Positions 1 to 6,240 are shown, numbered from the stretch's first letter. The stretch: DNA of 10,297 bases from Temnopleurus reevesii (GCA_036244855.1 BQKZ01007798.1:29700-39996); one strand, 5' to 3'. The notes: generated by a model not told the origin, from the letters alone. Numbers and translations: made by a program.

Positions 1-58
<58 letters not shown>

Positions 59-102
59 TGTGTGTGTGTGTATGTGTGTGTGTTTGTGTGTGAGAGAGAG
101 AG
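1..102. repeat. Compound AG/TG microsatellite
   Basis: An uninterrupted AG run of 28 dinucleotides (1-56) passes into an imperfect TG tract (57-92, interrupted by TAT and TTT) and then into a second short AG tract ending near 102. It directly precedes the first copy of the large duplicated unit. The AG tract begins at the window edge, so its true length is unknown. Confidence 0.98.
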
Positions 103-972
103 GGAAGCTGTCGAAGGAGATGGGGGATATGAATTTATTATACAATACGACGCACACAAATTTTGCATACGAACCGAATGCTGAACGTGGGCAGAATTGA
201 GAAAATAGAAATTACAGTATTATAAGCATTCTTATAAATATGACATTGCTAAAGTCTTATCCCGTTATCCATGTTTCTGCGAAAAAATCTAAACACTCAC
301 TTTTTGACCAGTCAGATTATCACGTTGTAGAGAAATTAGTGAAATTCTATAAACACTGATCATGCTGATGAAGGGGTTTTTCTCTTATCTGAATATGTAA
401 TTTATATATTAGTAACTAATCCAAATAATGCATGGTTCGGGCTTCGTGGTAGGATATCGCCCGAATTTCATGTTCATGTGGTTTTGATGGATTAAAGAGA
501 TATAGGGGTCTGAATTATGATGTTTAACAGGGTGTGGGGTAGGGGGTGGCGCAGGAATCACGGCAATCATCCCAAAATATGTTTGCTCGTCGTCAATTGA
601 ATTATTATTATGTTGGGTAGATAAATAATTAAACTAATTCTTGTCCTATTCCAACATGGATAAACATCGATCGATAGTGCTTTATTGTGAGATGCTGTAA
701 AAATACTCTCTCATCTAACATGTCTAAGCTAGAATATTTTGATAATTGTTAAGCCATTGGCTTTTAGAACCTACAATTTTCTGATCAAAGCTTTGAAAAA
801 ATAGCAAATATGTATATAATCAACCACGTTTGCCTAATTTAGCAAACATTCGCACTGAATACTTTCCCTAAAGAATGCATTGCTGCACTTCATATATACA
901 ATATATGTCACCTAATATATATCATCAAAAGTTTCTAAAACATGGGGGGGGGGGACGTGCATACTCATTCAC

Positions 973-1074
973 CTGCCCGACCTTTTTTGGAAAAACCAAC
1001 CTGAAGACATAAATAGCTGTTCTACCCTTCTGTCATTCAAGAAACTTGTCAAAACTTACCTGTTCACTTCTTAA
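973..1074 (+). pseudogene. LINE reverse-transcriptase ORF2 C-terminus (remnant)
   Basis: The frame 973-1074 reads LPDLFWKNQPEDINS, then CSTLLSFKKLVKTYLFTS and a TAA stop at 1072-1074. The pattern W-N-x-L-P-x-x-I followed by S-F-K-x-x-L-K-T-Y-L-F is the familiar extreme C-terminus of LINE ORF2 proteins, downstream of the reverse-transcriptase domain. None of the catalytic RT or endonuclease domain is present. Just upstream, the neighbouring frame reads THSPARPF, which fits the family pattern better before the W. This suggests a one-base frameshift in the T run at 983-988. The piece is therefore a dead fragment. It cannot retrotranspose by itself. Confidence 0.82.
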
Positions 1075-1107
1075 GTATATCTTACTTACTTTCACTTCTC
1101 TCTTAAT

Positions 1108-1141
1108 GCGCCTTGAGCACTCCACATAGTGGATTAGGCGC
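1108..1141 (+). other. LINE 3'-UTR stem-loop
   Basis: GCGCCT (1108-1113) pairs with AGGCGC (1136-1141), and inside it CACT (1118-1121) pairs with AGTG (1128-1131), giving a two-part hairpin. It lies between the ORF2 stop codon and the ATT tail. In CR1/L2-like LINEs a 3' stem-loop is the site the element's own reverse transcriptase recognises. Assigning that role here is inference from position. SINEs that borrow such tails would carry the same hairpin. Confidence 0.7.
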
Positions 1142-1153
1142 TATGCAAATGAC

Positions 1154-1186
1154 ATTATTATTGTTATTATTATTATCATTATTATT
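1154..1186 (+). repeat. (ATT)n LINE tail
   Basis: Imperfect ATT trinucleotide run with one G and one C interruption, directly after ATGCAAATGAC. It marks the 3' terminus of the LINE and joins the flanking AAAATATGTATCC, which is also found at the matching position in copy 2 of the duplication. Confidence 0.9.
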
Positions 1187-1373
1187 AAAATATGTATCCC
1201 ATTTTGTCTCACCCTGGACCTATCTAGAGTTCAAATGACTTATGGAATTTCAAGGAAACACATGTATATGGATACGGAATATGATACCCGCATAATTAAC
1301 TGAACCATAAATAAGTATTGTGCCCATGAATTGATACCCACACATTTTCTAGAATAGAATTCTAATCGAAGGA

Positions 1374-1512
1374 ATTATAAAATGTTTCATCTAAATTGAA
1401 CTTTTTTAATTTGTTGCTTATCATAAAAAATTGTTGCCCAGAAAATCAATGTACATTATAAAATGTTGCATACAGGTTTGATCCTTTTTTTATTTTGTTG
1501 CTTATCATGAGA
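1374..1512 (+). repeat. 81-bp internal tandem repeat, in duplication copy 1
   Basis: ATTATAAAATGTT at 1374 recurs at 1455, a period of 81 bases. Each copy continues through a T-rich stretch, TTTGTTGCTTATCAT and (in the first) TGCCCAGAAAATCAAT. The second copy is cut off at 1512, just before the ambiguous base and the G run, whereas the matching copy in the second duplication unit is complete. Confidence 0.85.
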
Positions 1513-1530
1513 NGGGGGGGGGGGGCATAT

Positions 1531-2598
1531 GGAGATGGGGGATATGAATTTATTATCCAGTACGACGCACACACATTTTGCATACGAACCAAATGGTGAA
1601 CGTGGGTAGAATTTAGAAAATGAGAATGACAGTATTCTACACGTTCAGAGCATTCTCATTAACTATTTTCCAGTTATCCATATTTTTACTAAAAAAAATC
1701 TCCACACTCACTTTTAATCAATGAGATTATCAAGTTGTAGAGCAATTAATGAAATTCAATGAAGGGGCTTTCTCTAATCTGACGATTTTTGGCAATTGAT
1801 CCAAATAGCATTATTGATATGATGTGGGGTTCGTGGTGAGATATCGCCTGAATTTCATGTCCATGTGGTTTTTCTGGATTATGGAGATATAGGGGTCTAT
1901 GTTTTGTTTCAATGGGAGGGGGGGGGGCGAGGGTATGACCCGGGAATAGCTGTTAATACATTGCTCAGGTTTAGAGGCCTGACCACTCGTCGTCACTTTT
2001 ATACACTTTGAGTACAGTAAAAAAAAAAAGTAATATATAAACTTAACTAGAATATTTTTGTTTGTCTTTACATTTTTTTTGTGTTTCTTTGTGTATTTTT
2101 TTTTAACGAAACCAGAATATTTAGAAAACTGTTAGGCAAATGACTTTTATAACCTACCACATTTAAAGCTTAGGAAAAATAGCAAATATGTATATAATGA
2201 ACAACGTTGCTTAATTTAGCAAGCATTTGTACTAAATACTTGCCCTAAAGAATGCATTGCTGCACTTATTATTTAAAATATGTATCCGACTTTGTCTGAG
2301 TGATGAGTATTTTAGAGTTCAAATGACAACTGTTATTTCAAGGAAACACAGGTATGGATACGGAATTTGATACCCGCATAATTAACTCAACCATAAATAA
2401 GTATTGTGCCCATGAATTGATACCCACATATTTTCTAGAATAGAATTCTAATCGAAGGAATTATAAAATGTTTCATCTAAATTGAACTTTTTTAATTTGT
2501 TGCTTATCATAAAAAATTGTTGCCCAGAAAATCAATGTACATTATAAAATGTTGCATACAGGTTTGATCCTTTTTTTATTTTGTTGCTTATCATGAGA
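1531..2598 (+). repeat. Large tandem duplication, copy 2 (LINE-free)
   Basis: Collinear with 116-1512: it starts with GGAGATGGGGGATATGAA at 1531 and reaches CTTATCATGAGA at 2598. Offsets between the copies fall from 1415 bases at the 5' end to 1086 at the 3' end. The difference is mostly the LINE-bearing insert in copy 1. A 10-G run (1918-1927) and T-rich tracts near 2072-2104 are private to this copy. The segment shows no credible gene; a minus-strand frame of 61 codons here (1811-1996) has no recognisable composition or start context. Confidence 0.93.
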
Positions 2599-2622
2599 CT
2601 TGATGCCCAGAAAAATCAATAC
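2460..2622 (+). repeat. 81-bp internal tandem repeat, in duplication copy 2
   Basis: The two copies begin with ATTATAAAATGTT at 2460 and 2541. Both carry TTGTTGCTTATCAT and TGCCCAGAAAA. Here the second copy runs to its natural end near 2622, beyond the point where the large duplication stops (2598). The 81-bp repeat therefore predates the duplication, or the duplication boundary fell inside it. Confidence 0.85.
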
Positions 2623-2787
2623 ATAAATGCATGATGCACCATTCCGTGCTTAGATTGGGAGGAATACTTGTGAAAAACAGTTGCTCTTTTTTGTATTATT
2701 CAAATGCGTATGAATAATTTGAAGAAATATTGGTGTGACAAAAGGAAAGACCTTTAGTTAACCCTAAATGCTTTTGACCTGCGTTGG

Positions 2788-2905
2788 ACGAAATTACATT
2801 TTACCATCGGCCAAGCTAATCCCCTGTGCATGTCTGTGTCACATAACGTATTTGAAATTCTTATAAACACCCCTAATAAACATTAGGATTTCTCATATTT
2901 GTCCG
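2788..2905 (+). repeat. Direct repeat B, copy 1
   Basis: TCGGCCAAGC (from about 2808) with flanking GACGAAATTACATTTTACC and following ACATAACGTATTTGAAATTC is echoed around 3209-3320. There TCGGCCAAGC is followed by GTAACATATTTGACATTTC. Identity is moderate with scattered substitutions. The function is unknown and no frame is open across both copies. Confidence 0.65.
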
Positions 2906-3101
2906 TGTTTTCACGAAGTGACGGAAGCCAGAGGGTATTGTTTCACGAAATGAGTTACAAAATTTGTTGAAACGTGTCCTTCTACAGAATTATCACGTTG
3001 ATCGACAAGATGACCTTTGAAGTTTTGCTATGTCGGGATTTCTTTGTCTTCATGCAACAATACCCTTTGGCTCCCGTCACCTCGTGCATGAGAACACGGA
3101 C
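2901..3101. repeat. Long imperfect inverted repeat (foldback)
   Basis: The left arm (2901-2955), from GTCCGTGTTTTCACGAAGTG through GAGGGTATTG, is the imperfect reverse complement of the right arm (3047-3101), from CAATACCCTTTGG through GTCACCTCGTGCATGAGAAC. The arms are ~55 bases with about 80% pairing by eye, around a ~90-base centre. The structure could be a small foldback transposon or a local inverted duplication. I see no clear target-site duplication at the arm ends. The overlapping minus-strand frame (2982-3281, 99 codons) and plus-strand frame (2974-3162) cross the arm and centre without any family motif, and I regard both as chance. Confidence 0.75.
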
Positions 3102-3136
3102 GACGGACGGTATGTTGGTTATATCATTAATTAAGA

Positions 3137-3213
3137 CAACCCTTATAGCATTATTTGCCTGAAGCAGTGTACTTCTAAACCATTTAGAATCACAACGATG
3201 GCTCGCTATCCCG
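3137..3213 (+). repeat. Direct repeat A, copy 1
   Basis: The stretch from CAACCCTTATAGCATTATTTGCCTGAAGCAG to the CGCTATCCCG motif recurs 240 bases downstream. Shared blocks are TTGCCTGAAGCAG, TTAGAATCACAACGATG (one or two changes) and CTATCCCG. Confidence 0.75.
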
Positions 3214-3320
3214 AAATGAAATGTTAGCGTCGGCCAAGCAAGCCCCAGTATATGTCTACGCTCGCGTAACATATTTGACATTTCTATGATCCTTATGGTT
3301 TCTTAATGTTCTCATTTACG
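3209..3320 (+). repeat. Direct repeat B, copy 2
   Basis: Partner of 2788-2905. It shares TCGGCCAAGC and the AACATATTTGACATTTC block, and then a weaker match around TTCTTAATGTTCTCATTT. It lies immediately after repeat A copy 1, so A and B are interleaved as B-A-B-A. Confidence 0.65.
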
Positions 3321-3376
3321 ACGGTTATGTAACTGACCATTAAGGATTAAAATCTAATTCATGTTATAACGAACTA

Positions 3377-3446
3377 ACAATCCTTAGCATTACTTGCCTG
3401 AAGCAGACTACAGCAATCTAGAATCATAACGATGTCCCACTATCCC
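3377..3446 (+). repeat. Direct repeat A, copy 2
   Basis: Partner of 3137-3213, with TTGCCTGAAGCAG, AGAATCATAACGATG and CTATCCCG in the same order. It ends about 25 bases before the start of the six-unit array. Confidence 0.75.
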
Positions 3447-3561
3447 GGCAGGTCGAGACAACATGTCTATAGTGACCTCATTAGCCGTGTAGTAATTGAT
3501 CAGATAAATGGCATAAGCCTTTGAATAAACGATCTGATGGACGATCAAATATAAGATATTC

Positions 3562-3569
3562 TATAAATA
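3562..3569 (+). promoter_or_regulatory. TATA-like box, unit 1
   Basis: TATAAATA within CTATAAATACGACTGG. A start site at the usual ~30 bases downstream would fall near 3590-3593, next to CAGTTCATTAATG. The imperfect palindrome ACTGG...CCAGT lies between box and ATG. The same box recurs unaltered in units 2 and 6. Without transcript data this is only a promoter candidate: AT-rich DNA yields such boxes by chance, although their conservation in tandem units is expected from shared descent alone. Confidence 0.35.
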
Positions 3570-3594
3570 CGACTGGTCGATTGCCAGTTCATTA

Positions 3595-3699
3595 ATGCAA
3601 CTTATTCGTATCGTTAATATCCATTCAAGGAAAATACCCTCCGGAAGGTTTGGAGTATGTGAAATTTGTAATACACCACCCCCCCTCCTGAGCGCATGA
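3595..3699 (+). CDS. Micro-ORF, array unit 1 (hypothetical)
   Basis: A 34-codon frame starting MQLIRIVNIHSRK and later reading VCEICNTPPP before the TGA at 3697-3699. Unit 4 has the same start and frame (MQLIRIIKIHSRK...CEICNT). The two differ by a length change that keeps the frame, which is a weak sign of coding constraint. There is no signal peptide, no membrane segment, and too few cysteines for a convincing zinc site. The predicted leader would be only a few bases long, which argues against normal translation. It could equally be a chance frame carried along by the repeat. Confidence 0.2.
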   Translation: MQLIRIVNIHSRKIPSGRFGVCEICNTPPPLLSA

Positions 3700-4010
3700 A
3701 TATGAAAGCAGATATTTGGCTGACGCTGACATGCGTTCGTCCAGCTCACGCTGAGGAAATTCAACATCAGCTTGCGTATTCCCTGCATATTGCTGATCAT
3801 TTGCATAGTAAATGAATCTATCAATTGAATGATTTTTGTGTTGGGTGGATATTCGATTCCTACCCGAGAATGCCTGAGATTTTTTTTCTTAGCTTCTTGG
3901 TAAAGCATTGTCAATCAGTGTTTATCCATGTTGGGATAAGGCAAGAATTATTCAATTAAATGAGTCTAATTTCCAAATTTAACCTGGACATATTTGGAAC
4001 AACAACGGAA

Positions 4011-4455
4011 ATAATGACCTCATTTGCCGTGTGCTAATTAATCAGATAAATGGCATAAACCTTTGAATAAACGATCTCACTGATGATCAAATATAAGATA
4101 TTCTATAAATACGACTGGTCGACTGCCAGTTCATTGATGCAACTTATTAGTATCATCAGATCATAAAGATCCCCCAAGAAAAAAAAAGACAGGGGTAGGT
4201 GAAATTTGTAATGTGCAACTTATTCATGTCATAAAGATCCCTTTGAGAGAAAGAAAACTGTATGTCAAGTGTATGTGACATTTGTAATATCCCCCTGAGT
4301 GCATGGATGCGTTTGGCTGACGTTAACATGCGTTCTTCTACTTCATGCTGAACAAATTCAACGTCAGCTACCAGTCTCCCCTGCATATTTATGTTCATCC
4401 GCATTGTAAATTGATCTAATCAACTTTAACCTAGAAAATGATCATTGAGGGAAAC
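4011..4455 (+). repeat. Array unit 2
   Basis: About 445 bases with an intact AATAAA motif, TATAAATA (4104-4111) and ATG (4137). The reading frame closes after nine codons here. The block TGCAACTTATT...CATAAAGATCCC...TTTGTAAT is duplicated inside the unit (about 4138-4213 and 4214-4290). It carries the best internal inverted repeat: GCTGACGTT (4316-4324) pairs with AACGTCAGC (4360-4368) around a 35-base loop. The minus-strand frame at 4156-4404 is not kept in the other units. Confidence 0.88.
4104..4111 (+). promoter_or_regulatory. TATA-like box, unit 2
   Basis: TATAAATA in the same CTATAAATACGACTGGTCGACTG context as in unit 1, 33 bases before the ATG at 4137. Candidate only, for the reasons given for unit 1. 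Confidence 0.33.
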
Positions 4456-4742
4456 CATGTCCTCATTTGATGGCTGGTATAAGCCTTTAAATAAACGATC
4501 TGACTGACGATCACATATAAGATATTAATACAACTCGTCGACTGCCCGTTCATTAACAGATTAACAACTTATTCGCATCAGAATGACGTATATAAAAAAA
4601 CGTTAACATGCGTTCTTTCACCTCATGCTGAACAAATTCAACGTCAGCTACCAGTCTCCCCTGTATATTTCTGTGCATCCGCATTGTAAATTGATCTAAT
4701 TTACAAATTTAACCTGGACATATTCTGATCATTGACGGAAAT
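4456..4742 (+). repeat. Array unit 3 (internally deleted)
   Basis: About 287 bases. It keeps AAATAAACGATC and CGACTGCCCGTTCATTAA but has lost the TATAAATA box through a small deletion (GATATTAATACAACTCG), the ATG, and the block between the CTTATTCG motif and AACATGCG. This looks like a decayed unit. Confidence 0.85.
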
Positions 4743-5112
4743 AATAACCTTATCAGCCGTGTAGTAATTGATCAGATAAACATGATAAATGGTAAAAGCC
4801 TTTGATTAAACGATATCACTGATGATCAATAATAAGATGTTCTATGAAAACGACTGGTCAACTGCCAGTTCACCTATGCAACTTATTCGTATCATAAAGA
4901 TTCACTCTAGAAAAAAGATTACAAAATGTGAAATTTGTAATACGCTCCATATAAGCGCATGGATATGAACGGAGATGTTTGGCTGACGCTAACATGCGTT
5001 CTTCCACCTAATGCTGAACAAATTCAACGTCAGCTACCAGTCTACCCTGCATATTTCTGTGCATCCGCATTGTAAATTGATCTAATTTCCAACTCTAACC
5101 TGGACAGTGATC
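4743..5112 (+). repeat. Array unit 4
   Basis: About 370 bases. The AATAAA motif is changed to GATTAAACG and the TATA box to CTATGAAAACG, so promoter-like function, if any, is probably lost. The ATG and short frame remain (4876). An in-frame TAG interrupts the minus-strand frame that is open in unit 2. Confidence 0.88.
4876..4968 (+). CDS. Micro-ORF, array unit 4 (hypothetical)
   Basis: A 30-codon frame starting MQLIRIIKIHSRKK, containing KCEICNTLHIS and ending at TGA 4966-4968. Eleven of the first 13 residues match unit 1, and the CEICNT motif is shared. Between these the two copies differ in length by a multiple of three. No family is recognised. The degraded TATA box upstream makes expression from this unit doubtful. 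Confidence 0.2.
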   Translation: MQLIRIIKIHSRKKITKCEICNTLHISAWI

Positions 5113-5487
5113 ATTGAGGTAAACTGGTATAAGCCTTTAAAGAAACGATCTAACTAATGATCAAATATAAGATATTCTAAAAATACGTCTGGGAGACTGA
5201 ATGTTCATCCATGCAACATATCACCCTGCTTATTCCAATCATAAAGTTCAACTCGAAAACAAAATGTATGCCAAGTGTATGTAGAATGAGTAATACGCTC
5301 TCTAAGCGCATGGCTATGCAAACAGACGTTTAGCTAACACTAACATTCACTTGTCCTGCTTTTGCTGGACAGATTCACCGTCAGATCGCGTCTTCCCTGC
5401 ATATTCCTAATATACGCCTTTGCATTGTAAACATATCTAATTTCCAAATTCAACCTGGACATGAATTTTGATCATTGAGTGAAATCA
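5113..5487 (+). repeat. Array unit 5
   Basis: About 375 bases and among the most diverged units. It lacks the CTCATTAGCCGTG block at its start, has AAAGAAACG in place of the AATAAA motif and CTAAAAATACG in place of the TATA box, and its internal inverted repeat no longer pairs well. Confidence 0.82.
5211..5333 (+). CDS. Micro-ORF, array unit 5 (hypothetical)
   Basis: A 40-codon frame opening MQHITLLIPIIKF at the ATG that corresponds to those of units 1 and 4. Its VCRMSNT aligns with VCEICNT of unit 1. It ends at TAG 5331-5333. The start is the same and the frame is still open despite considerable drift, but the residues are poorly conserved. Confidence 0.15.
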   Translation: MQHITLLIPIIKFNSKTKCMPSVCRMSNTLSKRMAMQTDV

Positions 5488-5576
5488 TGACTTTATTAAC
5501 CGTGTGGTAATTGATCAGATAAATGGCATAAGCTTTTGAATAAACGATCTCACTGATGATCAAATATAAGATATTC

Positions 5577-5584
5577 TATAAATA
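5577..5584 (+). promoter_or_regulatory. TATA-like box, unit 6
   Basis: TATAAATA in CTATAAATACGACTGG, identical to units 1 and 2, about 30 bases before the ATG at 5612. Candidate only. Confidence 0.33.
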
Positions 5585-5611
5585 CGACTGGTTGACTGTA
5601 CAAGATTCTTA

Positions 5612-5692
5612 ATGCAGCGGTGTATATTGATTTGTGTGAATATGCACTTTGTAAAACGCACACCCGGTGAGATAATATATGGCGTTACATAA
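5612..5692 (+). CDS. Micro-ORF, array unit 6 (hypothetical)
   Basis: A 26-codon frame opening MQRCILICVNMHFVK at the homologous ATG, stopping with TAA at 5690-5692. Apart from MQ it shows little residue similarity to the other micro-ORFs. It is listed only because the start position is retained. Confidence 0.12.
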   Translation: MQRCILICVNMHFVKRTPGEIIYGVT

Positions 5693-6126
5693 CTTTAACA
5701 AAAACCAGTATAATCATGATAATAGCAACTAGATGGCAGGTCCGAACTGGACAATCCGTCACGAAAGTGGACCTCCAAACTGATTTAGAATTCTACTTCG
5801 TGAGGTTGATTTTCGTGAACAGGAACTAGTTCACGCTCGAGACTCATAAAGCAGCCTTAGATTGTAAATTTCACCCTGAATATATCAAGCATTCCGCTGT
5901 GCTGTCCACTTGGTATGCAGAGTTTATACGGGAACATACATCAATATACTTGCGGGAATCCACCCTGCTGCAAAACGAAATTATATTGAATTCAAACTAT
6001 GAACTATGTTTAATAAGTGAATTTGTGCAATTGAGGTTGAGAAAATAAATATCAGACATGAGATTTCACACGGAATAAGACAGTAAACGTAGTTGATGCA
6101 TTTTGAGAGCAGGACTGCATAACAAT
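5693..6126. other. Gene-free stretch
   Basis: I see no gene or recognisable element here. One short perfect hairpin is present: CGTGAAC (5814-5820) pairs with GTTCACG (5829-5835) around an 8-base loop. It is too small to name. Confidence 0.6.
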
Positions 6127-6165
6127 GTATTTATTTATTTATTTTTCTTTAATTTATTTATTAAA
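6127..6165. repeat. TTTA-rich simple repeat
   Basis: An imperfect TTTA tetranucleotide tract interrupted by TTCTTTAA. Confidence 0.85.
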
Positions 6166-6240
6166 ACATATTTAATCAGGATAACAAGATCAATTATATA
6201 CAAGGTAAAAATTGGTTTTCATCTTGGTCCTGGAACAAAA
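6127..6240 (-). mobile_element. Possible 3' tail of a minus-strand LINE
   Basis: On the minus strand a stretch with TTGTATATAATTGATCTTG, TTATCCTGATTAAATATG and TTTTAATAAATAAATT runs into a TAAA-type tail, seen on the plus strand as TTTATTTATTTATTTTTC at 6129-6146. A low-complexity UTR ending in a tetranucleotide tail is common at LINE 3' ends. No coding remnant can be seen further upstream (6240-6480 on the plus strand), so an ordinary AT-rich tract is a real alternative. Confidence 0.35.

Larger units (their letters stand above)
891..1187 (+). mobile_element. 5'-truncated non-LTR retrotransposon (LINE) 3' end
   Basis: This segment interrupts copy 1 of the large duplication: copy 2 runs straight from GCATTGCTGCACTT (ending 2267) into ATTATTTAAAATATG. 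It holds the end of a reverse-transcriptase reading frame (973-1074), a short 3' UTR, a stem-loop (1108-1141) and an (ATT)n tail with two interruptions (1154-1186). Frame end, hairpin, then short tandem tail is the usual 3' architecture of CR1/L2-like LINEs. I infer the broad group and cannot name the family. The first ~65 bases (891-954), ending in an 11-G run, do not look like LINE coding sequence and may be filler or a second insertion. A clear target-site duplication is not visible; ATTATT at the empty site merges with the tail. Confidence 0.85.
116..1512 (+). repeat. Large tandem duplication, copy 1 (LINE-interrupted)
   Basis: This segment starts at GGAGATGGGGGATATGAA (116) and ends at CTTATCATGAGA (1512). 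It aligns in order with 1531-2598. Landmarks shared by both copies are CATACGAACC, the AGCAAATATGTATATAAT stretch, GAATGCATTGCTGCACTT and the TAGAATAGAATTCTAATCG stretch. The 5' part is roughly 90% identical at first, then diverges with many indels through the middle. The final ~210 bases are nearly identical. About 290 bases (891 to ~1183) are absent from copy 2 and include a LINE 3' end. An ambiguous base (1513) and a 12-G run (1514-1525) sit exactly at the junction with copy 2. No credible coding potential is seen in it apart from the LINE remnant. Confidence 0.93.
3470..4010 (+). repeat. Array unit 1 (longest)
   Basis: About 540 bases with all blocks present, including an intact AATAAA motif (within GAATAAACG, near 3523), TATAAATA (3562-3569) and ATG (3595). 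Its 3' portion (3810-3960) carries extra sequence not seen in other units. The minus-strand frame across it (3561-3914, 117 codons) switches frame relative to the matching frame in unit 2, so I do not treat it as a gene. Confidence 0.85.
3470..5692 (+). repeat. Six-unit head-to-tail repeat array
   Basis: Six diverged direct repeats with approximate starts at 3470, 4011, 4456, 4743, 5113 and 5488. The order of blocks in a full unit is: CTCATTAGCCGTGTAGTAATT; TGATCAGATAAATGGCATAA; CCTTTGAATAAACGATCT; TGATGATCAAATATAAGATATT; CTATAAATACGACTGGTCGACTG; CAGTTCATTNATGCAACTTATT; GTGAAATTTGTAATACGC; AAGCGCATGGATATG; a segment with an internal inverted repeat (GCTGACG...CGTCAGC); CTGCATATT; GCATTGTAAATTGATCTAATT; and AACCTGGACATAT. 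Unit length varies through internal deletions. The blocks would suit a local satellite, a tandemly multiplied mobile element, or multiplied small transcription units. I cannot tell which from one window. Confidence 0.92.
5488..5692 (+). repeat. Array unit 6 (3'-truncated)
   Basis: Very similar to units 1 and 2 from TGATCAGATAAATGGCATAA through the TATAAATA box (5577-5584) and CGACTGG, then decaying. A weak match to GTGAAATTTGTAATACGC at about 5637-5662 is the last recognisable block. The array ends here. Confidence 0.82.

Noticed and set aside
1..102. AG microsatellite as a hint of the sea urchin 185/333 immune gene cluster, whose genes are flanked by GA repeats
   Set aside because: No coding sequence of that family is visible, and AG tracts are common. 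Context alone is not evidence.
1811..1996. 61-codon minus-strand frame
   Set aside because: Contains poly-Pro from the G run and is not conserved in the other duplicate.
2974..3281. Opposed frames of 62 (plus) and 99 (minus) codons
   Set aside because: They overlap each other and an inverted repeat, have no motif, and are expected by chance.
3561..3914. 117-codon minus-strand frame (longest in the window) across array unit 1, with similarity to the minus-strand frame in unit 2
   Set aside because: The similarity is nucleotide-level repeat similarity. When the units are aligned the frame shifts (one base missing in units 1 and 5 near 3770 and the equivalent site), unit 4 has an in-frame TAG, and unit 3 lacks the downstream half.
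4076..4150. Box C-like CTGATGA in the array, considered as a C/D snoRNA
   Set aside because: No CTGA box D at a suitable distance and no terminal stem, so a snoRNA is not supported.
4156..4404. 82-codon minus-strand frame in array unit 2 containing a charged, helix-like stretch (ADVEFVQHEVEERMLTSAK)
   Set aside because: It looks protein-like but is not preserved in sister units (stop in unit 4, frameshift in unit 1, truncation in unit 3), and no start or splice context supports it.
3470..5692. Array considered as tandem snRNA, 5S rRNA or tRNA genes
   Set aside because: I find no recognisable U-snRNA 5' end, no 5S internal control region, and no tRNA cloverleaf or A/B boxes with correct spacing.
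3470..5692. Array considered as a CRISPR
   Set aside because: Units are 190-540 bp, imperfect, directly abutting and in eukaryotic-type DNA. No short identical repeats with unique spacers.
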